From positions 1 to 33,495 of the forward strand of contig JAHHTG010000003.1 in the NCBI GenBank assembly GCA_020024765.1: 33,495 nt of DNA. The letters run 5' to 3'. The notes beneath the pieces are model-generated. The model was given only the letters and a program-made list of their open reading frames with translations, searched no databases and had not been told where the DNA came from. This stretch comes from Thomasclavelia sp. Its GTDB lineage: Bacteria; Bacillota_I; Bacilli_A; Erysipelotrichales; Erysipelotrichaceae. Numbering within the stretch: the stretch's first letter is position 1; every line of letters starts with the position of its first letter. The translations under genes and the position numbers were made by a program. Shown in pieces: positions 24,252 to 30,938 of this stretch.

Positions 24252-25200
24252 GTTCGTCACCCTCGCTTTCGTAAATTGTACCTTCCTTAACCAAACCATC
24301 TTTCTTTAATAATGATTGTAAAGTTGTAATATCGGCTGATAAATTCATGTAGTCATCTTCGTGCATTGTTTCATTAATTGTCTTTAAAGCTTCGTTAATT
24401 AAAAGAATAGTTTTAATTAATTGGGCTTCGCAATCTTTGAACTCTTGACTTTCATGGCTCACAACCAACAATGACTTATAGTTATCAAGAATATTAATTA
24501 AGATTGGTAAATAGTAATCATATAGTCGATCAATCTTCGAATCAACTTTCGATTCTTTTGCGCCGACATCAATTTGTCTTAATAAATCACAAGTTTGATT
24601 TAAACCATTTGAGATTTCTTCTTGTGGAATTGAATTATTTAAGTAATTAATCTTTTCGATATACTTTTCAGCATCACTTAACTTTTGTGATTCTTCAATC
24701 TTTGGTGTAGTTACTTCCGCCTTTAAGACAGCTTCTGTTTGTTTACAGAAAGCCTTTAATAGACGTAAAATGTCGTTATAAGTACGAGGATATAAATCAC
24801 CATATTCATCTAACGATAGAATAGTTTCACCGTTCTTAGCGATATATAAATCTTCAAAAGAACTATAGTGACCATTCTTTGTGACAAGTGCTAAGTCAGC
24901 ACAGATTGGTAGCTTGTAGTTATCTTTAAAATAATTTTTTAGTTTGGAATCAATTTGGTTTCTTTCTTGGTTTGAGACGTATTTCTTAGTTGTGGTACTA
25001 GTTGTCTTACGAGTTTTAACAGTCCTATTAGTTCTATTTTGTCGATTAATCGTATCGATTAATTTACCAACAAAGGCAAAGATGCCAATCGGAATTAAAA
25101 GTGGTAAAAACGCTAAAAGTGCACCACCCGAAAGGTCAATTAATATAAATAACAAGAAAGGGAAAAAGATGATTCCAAAAGGATTATTGTTTCTTCTCAT
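24241..25200 (-). CDS. XpaC-like (5-bromo-4-chloroindolyl phosphate hydrolysis family) membrane protein
   Basis: 319 residues. Two adjacent N-terminal membrane helices (about 8-24 and 27-47) are followed by a Thr/Lys/Arg linker, a beta-rich domain (about 75-140, 'NYKLPICADLALVTKNGHYSSFEDLYIA') and a helical C-terminal domain with 'YYLPILINILDNYKSLL' that resembles XpaC (PF10112). XpaC family members usually sit next to TelA in Bacillota; here the partner genes are a coiled-coil protein and an AAA+ ATPase instead. Despite the family name the enzymatic activity is unproven. It is the first gene of the operon: TATAAT on the minus strand (25213-25208) ends 7 bases before the ATG and there is no Shine-Dalgarno, so the mRNA is probably leaderless. 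Confidence 0.75.
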   Translation of the reverse strand: MRRNNNPFGIIFFPFLLFILIDLSGGALLAFLPLLIPIGIFAFVGKLIDTINRQNRTNRTVKTRKTTSTTTKKYVSNQERNQIDSKLKNYFKDNYKLPICADLALVTKNGHYSSFEDLYIAKNGETILSLDEYGDLYPRTYNDILRLLKAFCKQTEAVLKAEVTTPKIEESQKLSDAEKYIEKINYLNNSIPQEEISNGLNQTCDLLRQIDVGAKESKVDSKIDRLYDYYLPILINILDNYKSLLVVSHESQEFKDCEAQLIKTILLINEALKTINETMHEDDYMNLSADITTLQSLLKKDGLVKEGTIYESEGDEHDK

Positions 25201-25236
25201 ACGTACTATTATACAACATATTTATGTTTTATTCAG
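25201..25236 (-). promoter_or_regulatory. Promoter of the XpaC-AAA+ operon, leaderless geometry
   Basis: TATAAT at 25213-25208 with a weak CTGAAT (25236-25231) 17 bases upstream as -35. Transcription should start at about 25201, immediately next to the ATG at 25200. Confidence 0.65.
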
Positions 25237-25251
25237 AATGAAGCGTGTGAA

Positions 25252-25285
25252 AACAAATAAAAACTACGCTTATTCAAACGTAGTT
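25252..25285 (-). terminator. Terminator after the C_GCAxxG pseudogene
   Basis: On the minus strand AACTACG/CGTAGTT (25285-25279 with 25268-25262, 10-base loop) is followed by TTTTTATTT. It overlaps the stop codon. Confidence 0.8.
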
Positions 25286-25696
25286 CCCTTGATATTTTCA
25301 AGTTCTTTTTCAAGGATATCACAAGCCCTAGTGATACATGTATCACATGACACAAAAGTTGATCCTTTAGCCTTTAAATCCTTACACAGCATTGAACCAT
25401 TTTGTTCAAGAAAAGCCCTGACAATCACGCGATCTAAAGCATAAGTTGCAGCTTTTGACTTCGGCATTTCTGTGCCCAATTCACCCGTGCTGTTTAAGTA
25501 ACCAGTCACCATCAAAGCACCCGTTAATGCTCCACAAGTCCTTTCCATACTGCCCATCTCTAAACCCAAAAGCTTCTGATAATTTAAAAAGCGTTTGTTC
25601 ATCAAGATCAAATTGATCTTTAAAAGTATAGACGACTGCCTGCGCACAATTATAACCTTGTTTATGGTATTCCAATGTTCGATCTTTATACGCCAT
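25270..25696 (-). pseudogene. Frameshifted C_GCAxxG_C_C family redox protein gene
   Basis: The first frame from ATG 25696 reads 'YHKQGYNCAQAVVYTFKDQFDLDEQTLFKLSEAFG' and then leaves the family. The +1 frame continues with 'LEMGSMERTCGALTGALMVTGYLN', 'LCKDLKAKGSTFVSCDTCITRACDIL' and ends at 25270. Joined, they make a protein of about 141 residues with all the expected Cys: CAQ near the start, TCGALTGA (the GCAxxG-like block), LC and SCDTC. The join is at the T run of minus strand 'GGGTTTAGAG' (25567-25562), consistent with one inserted T. Either a genuine inactivation or an assembly error. Promoter TATAAT at 25729-25724. Confidence 0.78.
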
Positions 25697-25733
25697 ATTC
25701 TTTACCTAAAACTTTCTAAGTTCATTATACATT

Positions 25734-25785
25734 AAAATATCCCCCGAGTCTTAGTTAGGGGGATAACAGTGAAACTCGAGGGATA
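25734..25785 (-). terminator. Terminator with two alternative 5' arms
   Basis: On the minus strand the 3' arm (25749-25738, ending GGGGGATA) is followed by TTTT. It can pair with TATCCCCC (25765-25758, 8 bp perfect) or with TATCCCTCGAGT (25785-25774, 11 of 12). The two pairings are mutually exclusive. The same stretch contains the -35 region for the next gene. Confidence 0.7.
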
Positions 25786-25939
25786 AATCAAATAACAAGA
25801 CTGCTTAAAATAGCTGCTATTTAATCGGTTATTTACTCATAAACAACTATAAATTTTTTATCTACGAAGTAAGATTATCACAATTACTTGATATAATCAA
25901 ATATAATTTATGTAAAATTTAAATAAAATTGTTACTCAA
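25786..25939 (-). other. AT-rich intergenic region with inverted repeats, no gene
   Basis: Contains nested inverted repeats: AATAAC/GTTATT (25791-25796 with 25828-25833) enclosing AAATAGC-T-GCTATTT (25808-25822), and GATTAT/ATAATC around 25872-25897. It lies between the PfkB kinase stop and the terminator and could be a structured 3' UTR. No coding potential seen. Confidence 0.4.
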
Positions 25940-26875
25940 TTATTCGTCTTTAACTTCAATATCCAAGCCAAGTTCAGCTGGTAAAAAACGTGGGCAAACA
26001 TTCTCATGACTTGTAATAACACTCGCCGCTAAAGTTGAACCAATATTAACAGCTTCCGGTAATTTCTTGCCATAAGTCATACCAATAGCCACGCCGGCAC
26101 AGAATGCATCACCAGCTCCAGTTGTATCTTTAACTTGAACTTGATGAGCCTTAACATAACCACATTCGTTATCAGCCGTTGCATAGATTGCGCCCTTTTC
26201 ACCCATCGTAACAATCATCGTCTTAAGTCCTGCATTCTTTACAAGGATTGGTAACGTTCTTTGCATCTCATCGCAATCCATATTGTCACAATCTCTTGAG
26301 AAATACATACCCGCTTCTTGCTGGTTGCAGATAAAACAATCGAATTCTTTGATTAAGTCACGTCTTTCGCAACAAATTGTCATATTTGATACCAATGCAT
26401 GTAGTGGTTTGTGATACTTGTGACCAAGTTCAATTACCTTCTTAACGATTGGCTTGTCCAAGTCAGCTTCTAAGACAATTGTATCAGCCTGGCTAAAGAT
26501 TTCATCGCCCTTTTCTTCAAGCAAATCAACAAGTGGCATCATGTCAGGTCGTTTAGAGATCGAACCAGCAACATCGCCATCATTGTCAAAGATTGCAAGC
26601 CATGTCCCCATTCCATCTGGGCGTACCATAACATAATCTGTATCAACCTTATGTTTCTTTAATTTATCTAAAACGCCTTGACCTAGTGACGTATCATCCA
26701 CAATTCCAAGATAAGTTGGCTTTAATTCAATGTTGGCAATATTTTCTGCAACATTTCTTGCCACACCGCCGTGGACATATTCCACGCGACCAGCATTTCT
26801 ACCATCAGCAATAAACGCATCGTTTGGAAAACCTTTAATATCCACAAATGCAGCACCAATAACGACGATTCCCAT
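25940..26875 (-). CDS. PfkB family carbohydrate/nucleoside kinase
   Basis: 311 residues. Seen: the N-terminal 'VVIGAAFVDIKG', the PfkB signature 1 region 'HGGVARNVAENIANI' (about 36-50), 'DTDYVMVRPDGMGTWLAIFD' and the C-terminal signature 2 'DTTGAGDAFCAGVAIGM' (about 247-263) with the catalytic Asp of GAGD. The GGVARN.AEN motif is typical of pseudouridine-kinase-like members, but no psuG glycosidase gene is adjacent, so the substrate is open. The ATG follows GGGGGAA at good spacing; in-frame sequence upstream would run into the methyltransferase gene. It is 13 bases after that gene, so co-transcribed. Confidence 0.88.
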   Translation of the reverse strand: MGIVVIGAAFVDIKGFPNDAFIADGRNAGRVEYVHGGVARNVAENIANIELKPTYLGIVDDTSLGQGVLDKLKKHKVDTDYVMVRPDGMGTWLAIFDNDGDVAGSISKRPDMMPLVDLLEEKGDEIFSQADTIVLEADLDKPIVKKVIELGHKYHKPLHALVSNMTICCERRDLIKEFDCFICNQQEAGMYFSRDCDNMDCDEMQRTLPILVKNAGLKTMIVTMGEKGAIYATADNECGYVKAHQVQVKDTTGAGDAFCAGVAIGMTYGKKLPEAVNIGSTLAASVITSHENVCPRFLPAELGLDIEVKDE

Positions 26876-26888
26876 AATTATGTTCCCC

Positions 26889-28022
26889 CTATTTTTTAAG
26901 CAACTTGTAAAGTGTTGGTTCGAGATTGAATTGTTCAATCACTTCTTCAGCTTCCTTCATAGCTTTATTTTTCTTTGATTCACTGATTTCGCTCTTCGCA
27001 CATCGCAACAAGATATTCTTTGGTGAATGAACCATATCAATGAATTCTAAGACTTGGACTTTATAGCCCATATATTCTAATAGATTAGCGCGAATCTCAT
27101 CAGTTAAGATTGCTGAGAAACGTTCTTTCAATAATCCATAACGTGTTAAGATTTTAAAATCATGACTCTTAATTTGGCCATTGATTTCATGTTGGCAACA
27201 AGGTACTGAGAAGATCATCTTTGCACCCCAGTTAATCGCATTATATAACGCAAAGTCTGTTGCTGTATCGCAGGCATGTAACGTAATTACCATATCGATA
27301 TTTAAATCAGTCTTATATCCATTAATATCACCAACTTCAAAGTGTAAATCTTGATAGCCATATTTCTTAGCTACTTCATTACATTCTTGGATGACATCTG
27401 CCTTTAAATCAAGACCAACCATATTGACTTTAATACCCTTAATCTCAACTAAGTAGTAATAAAGAATAAACGTTAAATAAGCTTTACCACAACCGAAGTC
27501 GATAATATTTAACTCATGCATAGAATCATCTAAACAATCATCAATCATTTCAATAAAGCGATTAATTTGTTTATACTTGTCATACATTGCATGAATGATT
27601 TTACCATCCTTGCTCATAACCCCTAAGTCATAAAGCGGTTCAATAAAAGCACCTTCTTTAATTAAATAGTTCTTAGTTCGATTATGTGATACTGGTGTAA
27701 TCTTCTTAATTTCCATCTTGTTAGGAGTAGCATGCTTAAAGATTTTACCCTTTTTACTAACTTTAATAGTATATGTATTCTTAGCAGTAAAGGCATCACA
27801 TTGTTTATAAGTTAATAGATATTGATCCAATAACTTTAAAGTCTTATCTAAACGGCAATTCTCATGGAACGCTTGTTTTTGTGTATACTTCTCAAATTGA
27901 TAAAGGATTTCACCTTTAAGTTCAATTGGACGCACAATAATCTTATGATATTCCGCATCTTTTGATTTCGGATTACTGATAATTAAACGGTCTAAACCCT
28001 CATTAATAATTTCTTCAAACAT
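26889..28022 (-). CDS. Class I SAM-dependent methyltransferase, Methyltransf_32-like
   Basis: 377 residues. An N-terminal domain of about 140 residues ('YQFEKYTQKQAFHENC', 'KKITPVSHNRTKNYLI') precedes a Rossmann methyltransferase: motif I 'NIIDFGCGKAYLTFILYYY' (about 172-190), 'GLDLKADVI' (acidic ribose-binding loop), 'VGDINGY', 'DMVITLHACDTATDFALYNAI' and 'MIFSVPCCQHE' (about 268-278). This HACDT/PCCQ combination is typical of Methyltransf_32 proteins (GSTCD-like), whose substrate is unknown to me, possibly RNA. AGGAG lies 8 bases before the ATG; a GTG one codon upstream is an alternative. Followed by the PfkB kinase. Confidence 0.82.
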   Translation of the reverse strand: MFEEIINEGLDRLIISNPKSKDAEYHKIIVRPIELKGEILYQFEKYTQKQAFHENCRLDKTLKLLDQYLLTYKQCDAFTAKNTYTIKVSKKGKIFKHATPNKMEIKKITPVSHNRTKNYLIKEGAFIEPLYDLGVMSKDGKIIHAMYDKYKQINRFIEMIDDCLDDSMHELNIIDFGCGKAYLTFILYYYLVEIKGIKVNMVGLDLKADVIQECNEVAKKYGYQDLHFEVGDINGYKTDLNIDMVITLHACDTATDFALYNAINWGAKMIFSVPCCQHEINGQIKSHDFKILTRYGLLKERFSAILTDEIRANLLEYMGYKVQVLEFIDMVHSPKNILLRCAKSEISESKKNKAMKEAEEVIEQFNLEPTLYKLLKK

Positions 28023-28074
28023 CACTTTTCTCCTATAAGTATTATTATTCTAGCATAACTTTTTAAGCCTACCA

Positions 28075-28310
28075 TAATAAAAAAGAGCGCATAAGCACTC
28101 TAAAAGGGAAGTTGGCCTCCTAAAAGAGAAAAAACATAATTAATTCACGAATTATATGCGAGTTTGTGTGAATAACTATGTTTCGTCTTGTGCGGGAGCA
28201 GCACAACATAAAAGGTGTCGTTTGTTTAAGGTTTAGGTTTAGGTATTTTTAACAATTCAAGGAAGACATGCCGAATTAATAACAAACGTAAAAATTATTT
28301 CATTTCCTCT
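28075..28310 (-). ncRNA. Candidate structured non-coding RNA, family not recognised
   Basis: On the minus strand an extended -10 (TGATATAAA, 28324-28316) would start an RNA near 28309, ending at the terminator 28101-28076. The ends pair: AGAGGAAA (28310-28303) with TTTTCTCT (28132-28125), then ATAAT (28298-28294) with ATTAT (28140-28136). Three internal helices follow: CGTTTGTT/AACAAACG (28288-28281 with 28226-28219), GTGCTGCTCCCGCAC-type hairpin (TTGTGC/GCACAA, 28206-28201 with 28193-28188, extended by ATG/CAT), and ATTCAC/GTGAAT (28173-28168 with 28148-28143). A stretch TTTTAGGAGG sits before the terminator. No start codon with coding sequence is present. It could alternatively be the 3' UTR of the FNT gene. 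Confidence 0.5.
28076..28101 (-). terminator. Rho-independent terminator of the candidate RNA
   Basis: Minus strand AGAGTGC/GCGCTCT (28101-28095 with 28090-28084, one G-U pair, TTAT loop) followed by a run of T. It precedes rather than follows the methyltransferase gene, so it must end a transcript coming from further upstream. Confidence 0.85.
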
Positions 28311-28464
28311 ACTACTTTATATCACACAACCAAATTATTTTGTTTAAATTAGCACATCATGCATCCCTAATACAATAAATTCAAGCTAATTTGGCTAATG
28401 ATATTTGGATATAACCTAAATCTAACCAAAGCCCGATTTTAAAGGACTTCAAATGTTATTTAAA
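28311..28464. other. AT-rich intergenic stretch before the FNT gene, nothing recognised
   Basis: No open frame with a ribosome site on either strand. Apart from the extended -10 for the candidate RNA (28324-28316) I see no strong hairpin or repeat, and no terminator directly after the FNT gene. Confidence 0.5.
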
Positions 28465-29244
28465 TTATTTTTTAAGGTACACCACCCAATAACCTGTACC
28501 AACAGCACAACCACCAATAATATTGCCTAAAGTTACTGGAATAAGATTCTTAACAAAGAAATTTAGCCATGTTAAACCCTCTGCTACAATCCCGTATTCG
28601 CTACTAATCATAATACCCACGGGTACTGAAAACATATTAGCGACACAGTGTTCGAAACCGCAAAGAATAAAGACTGCAATCGGTAAGAATAAGGTAATAA
28701 CTTTGCCATGTGCTTCACTAGCACTTGCGGCCATCCAAACCGCAATACACACCAAAACATTGCACAAGATACCACGGAATAAACCCTCCACAAATGTTAA
28801 AGAAAGTTTTGCGTTAGCGGTATTAACCATTGTCACAGCTAAACTTCCTCCAAATAAATCCGGTGTATGTCCATAAACAACTAATGCCGCCACAAGTAAC
28901 GAACCAATAAAATTACCAAGATAGACTAAAATCCAGTTTCTAAGCATCGCTTTAACACTGACATTACCATTTAAGACCGACACAATAATTAAACTATTAC
29001 CAGTAAATAATTCACTGCCTGCTAAAATTACCATCGCAAGACCAGCTGGGAAAATTATCGCGTTTAATAATTTACCAATTGATGGATTGCTGATGGTTGC
29101 CGATACAACGGTGCTACCAGCTCCAGCAAGGGCAATAAAAACTCCGGCAAAGATGCCAAGTAAGAGTAACTTTCCAGTGCTCAATGAAGTTTTCTTCTCA
29201 CCGACACCAATAAAGTTTGTAGCAATTTGTGGTGGTGTATTCAT
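28465..29244 (-). CDS. Formate/nitrite transporter (FNT) family channel
   Basis: 259 residues, six membrane helices. FNT pentamers carry small monovalent anions such as formate, nitrite or hydrosulfide, or lactate. Seen: 'LLLGIFAGVFIALAGAGSTVVSA' (about 27-49), 'AGSELFTGNSLI' (about 80-91, FNT signature 1), 'NWILVYLGNFIGSLLVAALV', and 'CGFEHCVANMFSVPVG' (about 195-210), containing the pore His. The family does not reveal the anion from sequence alone, and no formate lyase or nitrite reductase gene is nearby. GGGAGG precedes the ATG. A good promoter and an inverted repeat lie upstream. Confidence 0.93.
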   Translation of the reverse strand: MNTPPQIATNFIGVGEKKTSLSTGKLLLLGIFAGVFIALAGAGSTVVSATISNPSIGKLLNAIIFPAGLAMVILAGSELFTGNSLIIVSVLNGNVSVKAMLRNWILVYLGNFIGSLLVAALVVYGHTPDLFGGSLAVTMVNTANAKLSLTFVEGLFRGILCNVLVCIAVWMAASASEAHGKVITLFLPIAVFILCGFEHCVANMFSVPVGIMISSEYGIVAEGLTWLNFFVKNLIPVTLGNIIGGCAVGTGYWVVYLKK

Positions 29245-29263
29245 ATGCGTTGCCTCCCTATTC

Positions 29264-29317
29264 GCTCAATCACAGCCATTTTGAGCCCATGATATCCTAA
29301 AAATATTAAAGTTGCAA
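29264..29317 (-). promoter_or_regulatory. FNT gene promoter with overlapping inverted repeat
   Basis: Minus strand TTGCAA (29317-29312), 17-base spacer, TATCAT (29294-29289). An inverted repeat GCTCAA-N11-TTGAGC (29264-29286) covers the predicted transcription start just downstream of the -10, a typical place for a repressor operator. Confidence 0.6.
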
Positions 29318-29331
29318 TAGACCTAAAGACA

Positions 29332-29364
29332 TAAAAAAACTGAACCCTCACAACAAGAGTTCAG
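29332..29364 (-). terminator. Terminator of the acidic membrane-anchored protein gene
   Basis: Minus strand CTGAACTC/GGGTTCAG (29364-29357 with 29347-29340, one G-U) followed by seven T (29339-29333). Confidence 0.9.
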
Positions 29365-29386
29365 TCTATCTAAGTACTGAGTTTAA

Positions 29387-29962
29387 TTAAGCTTTGTAGA
29401 CAACAATTGTCTTAACGCCATTTTCAAGAACTAAAGCAAGCTTATCGCCAGCTTCAATCTTAATTGCAGCTTTTTCTTCTTCTGTTTCAGTAGATTCAGT
29501 TTCAATTGGTTCTGTACCTTCAGTTTCTGTTTCTGTAGGTTCAGTTTCTTTTACTGTTTCTTCTTCAGCTACTTCGGTTTCTGATTTAGCTTCTTCAAGT
29601 ACTTGATCACCAGCTAAACGAATAACTTCAGTGCCATCGAATGTGTAATTTACAGAAGTTCCGGCTGCAACATATTTCGATAAGTCTAATGCATTAGCAT
29701 CTTCATAGATTTCTTCGCCTTCTTCTAAGACTAATTCGTATTCATCTGCAACGAATCCTTTATCATCAGCACTTGTAACACCAACAACCTTAACTCCTTC
29801 TGAGAAGATAGTTTCTTCTTCAGTTCCTTCTGTTTCAGTTGGTTCTGTTACAACAGGTTCTTGTGGAATTTCTTCTTGTTTATCACCTGGGCGGAAAATA
29901 AGAAAACCGACTAATAAAATTGCAACAACAACTAATACAATTGTAACTGTCTTTTTATTCAT
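29387..29962 (-). CDS. Acidic membrane-anchored protein of unknown function
   Basis: 191 residues. An uncleaved-looking N-terminal membrane helix ('TVTIVLVVVAILLVGFLIF', about 5-23) is followed by an extracellular-looking region rich in Glu and Thr. Low-complexity Thr/Glu/Pro blocks at about 34-50 and 128-162 flank a small ordered-looking domain (about 52-122, 'GVKVVGVTSADDKGFVADEYELVL'). A short C-terminal strand region ends 'GDKLALVLENGVKTIVVYKA'. No family recognised. AAAGGAG precedes the ATG. Upstream lie three perfect 11-bp-period repeats and a 5'-terminal hairpin, so its expression is probably controlled by a two-component regulator. Confidence 0.75.
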   Translation of the reverse strand: MNKKTVTIVLVVVAILLVGFLIFRPGDKQEEIPQEPVVTEPTETEGTEEETIFSEGVKVVGVTSADDKGFVADEYELVLEEGEEIYEDANALDLSKYVAAGTSVNYTFDGTEVIRLAGDQVLEEAKSETEVAEEETVKETEPTETETEGTEPIETESTETEEEKAAIKIEAGDKLALVLENGVKTIVVYKA

Positions 29963-29979
29963 ATATTATTCTCCTTTAC

Positions 29980-30055
29980 TAGGACCTCGTCCTATATTTA
30001 CATGATATTGAAACAAAGTTAATTGTATCTGAAGTGTATCTGAATTTTATCTGAA
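29980..30055 (-). promoter_or_regulatory. Three perfect 11-bp-period direct repeats and 5' hairpin upstream of the acidic membrane protein
   Basis: On the plus strand TATCTGAA occurs at 30026, 30037 and 30048 (minus-strand reading TTCAGATA). The copy nearest the gene overlaps the -35 position of a minus-strand -10 TATCAT (30007-30002). No consensus -35 exists. The predicted mRNA begins near 29995 with a perfect hairpin TAGGAC-GAG-GTCCTA (29994-29980). The repeats may also affect the divergent HMA gene, whose -10 TATAGT is at 30090-30095. Confidence 0.65.
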
Positions 30056-30130
30056 CTCATCTTTTAATAATTTATCAACAGTAGTAAAGTATAGTTAGTC
30101 TTAACTTACATTTATAGGAGGTATAACTAA

Positions 30131-30379
30131 ATGTTTAAATATGATGTTGACGTAAAGGGTATGCGTTGTGGTATGTGCGAAGCTCACGCAAACGATGCCA
30201 TTCGTAATAACTTTAAAGTCAAGAAAGTCAGTTCAGATAGATCTAAAAACTTAACAGAAATTATCTGTGAAGAAGAACTAGATGAAAACAAGATTCGCGA
30301 AACAATCACTAGTCTTGGTTACGAATGTGGTTCAATCACAAAAGCTCCATACAAGAAAAAATTCTTAGGTTTATTCTAG
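30131..30379 (+). CDS. Small heavy-metal-associated (HMA) domain protein, probable copper chaperone
   Basis: 82 residues, one HMA fold (beta-alpha-beta-beta-alpha-beta). The metal site is 'GMRCGMCEAHANDAIRN' (about 10-26), the expected GMxCxxC followed by a CEAH variant that adds a possible His ligand. The C-terminal tail is basic and ends 'KKKFLGLF'. Such small proteins carry Cu(I) or similar soft metals in the cytosol, but no copper ATPase or CsoR/CopY repressor is in the window. AGGAGG lies before the ATG; the ICMT-like gene starts one base after its stop (TAGGATG), so both are co-translated. Confidence 0.88.
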   Translation: MFKYDVDVKGMRCGMCEAHANDAIRNNFKVKKVSSDRSKNLTEIICEEELDENKIRETITSLGYECGSITKAPYKKKFLGLF

Positions 30380-30380
30380 G

Positions 30381-30866
30381 ATGAAACAACATCTTTCAGT
30401 AACTGGTGTTGGTCCTTACTATGTGGTGATTATTTCACTACTCACATTATTTGGATTATATATTAATCACCAAGGGTTAATTCCAACTTTTAATCTATTC
30501 GGTCATAAGATTATCGCTGATTTATTGGCGGTTGCCTTAATTATGTTTGGTATCTTATTATGGCTTGCCGCCTTTAACGTTTCAAGAATTCACGACCACA
30601 TCAAGAATAATGAATTAGTCACTGATGGTGTCTATGCATGGGTTCGTAATCCCATCTATACCGCTTTTATGTTTCTAATGTGGGGTTTAATCATCTGGCA
30701 AAATAATGCCATCCTCTTCTTACTATGTCCTTTCTATTGGTTGCTAATGAGTGCTATGGTGATAGTAACAGAAGAACGATGGTTAATGAAACTCTATGGT
30801 CAAAAGTACTTAGATTATGCAAAACACGTTAATCGTTGTATCCCTTGGCCACCAAAAACCAAATAA
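30381..30866 (+). CDS. Isoprenylcysteine carboxyl methyltransferase-like (ICMT/PEMT family) membrane protein
   Basis: 161 residues, four to five membrane helices (about 12-30, 42-63, 95-110, 113-132). The conserved C-terminal SAM-binding signature reads 'ELVTDGVYAWVRNPIYTAFM' (about 78-97) and 'TEERWLMKLYGQKYLDYAKHVNRCIPWPP' (about 130-158), matching the RHP.Y and EE motifs of ICMT/PEMT-type enzymes, with RNP in place of RHP. The substrate in bacteria is generally unknown. It is tightly coupled to the HMA gene, a pairing that may only reflect shared regulation. A strong terminator follows. Confidence 0.82.
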   Translation: MKQHLSVTGVGPYYVVIISLLTLFGLYINHQGLIPTFNLFGHKIIADLLAVALIMFGILLWLAAFNVSRIHDHIKNNELVTDGVYAWVRNPIYTAFMFLMWGLIIWQNNAILFLLCPFYWLLMSAMVIVTEERWLMKLYGQKYLDYAKHVNRCIPWPPKTK

Positions 30867-30872
30867 ACTGAT

Positions 30873-30905
30873 GAACTGTTATTTAATTAACAGTTCTTTT
30901 TTAAT
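30873..30905 (+). terminator. Terminator of the HMA-ICMT operon
   Basis: Nine-bp perfect stem GAACTGTTA/TAACAGTTC (30873-30881 with 30888-30896) followed by six T. Confidence 0.92.
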
Positions 30906-30926
30906 ATATAACGATTTTAAGTGTTG

Positions 30927-30938
30927 TAGAATAAAAAT
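30927..30938 (+). promoter_or_regulatory. -10 box of the GH3 lipoprotein gene, leaderless geometry
   Basis: TAGAAT (30927-30932) ends 6 bases before the ATG at 30939. The bases between are all A/T with no ribosome site. The preceding operon ends at a strong terminator, so an own promoter is required. Confidence 0.55.

Noticed and set aside
24944..25444. Long plus-strand frame with hydrophobic stretches
   Set aside because: Antisense shadow of the XpaC-like gene and the C_GCAxxG pseudogene; no ribosome site or recognisable domain.
28107..28120. GGCCTCCTAAAAG on the plus strand as an anti-Shine-Dalgarno RNA
   Set aside because: No plus-strand promoter or terminator; it is better explained as the complement of the minus-strand candidate RNA.
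28229..28245. Telomere-like GGTTTAGGTTTAGG tandem
   Set aside because: Only about two and a half units, inside the candidate RNA loop; no longer array, so chance or part of that RNA rather than a repeat element.
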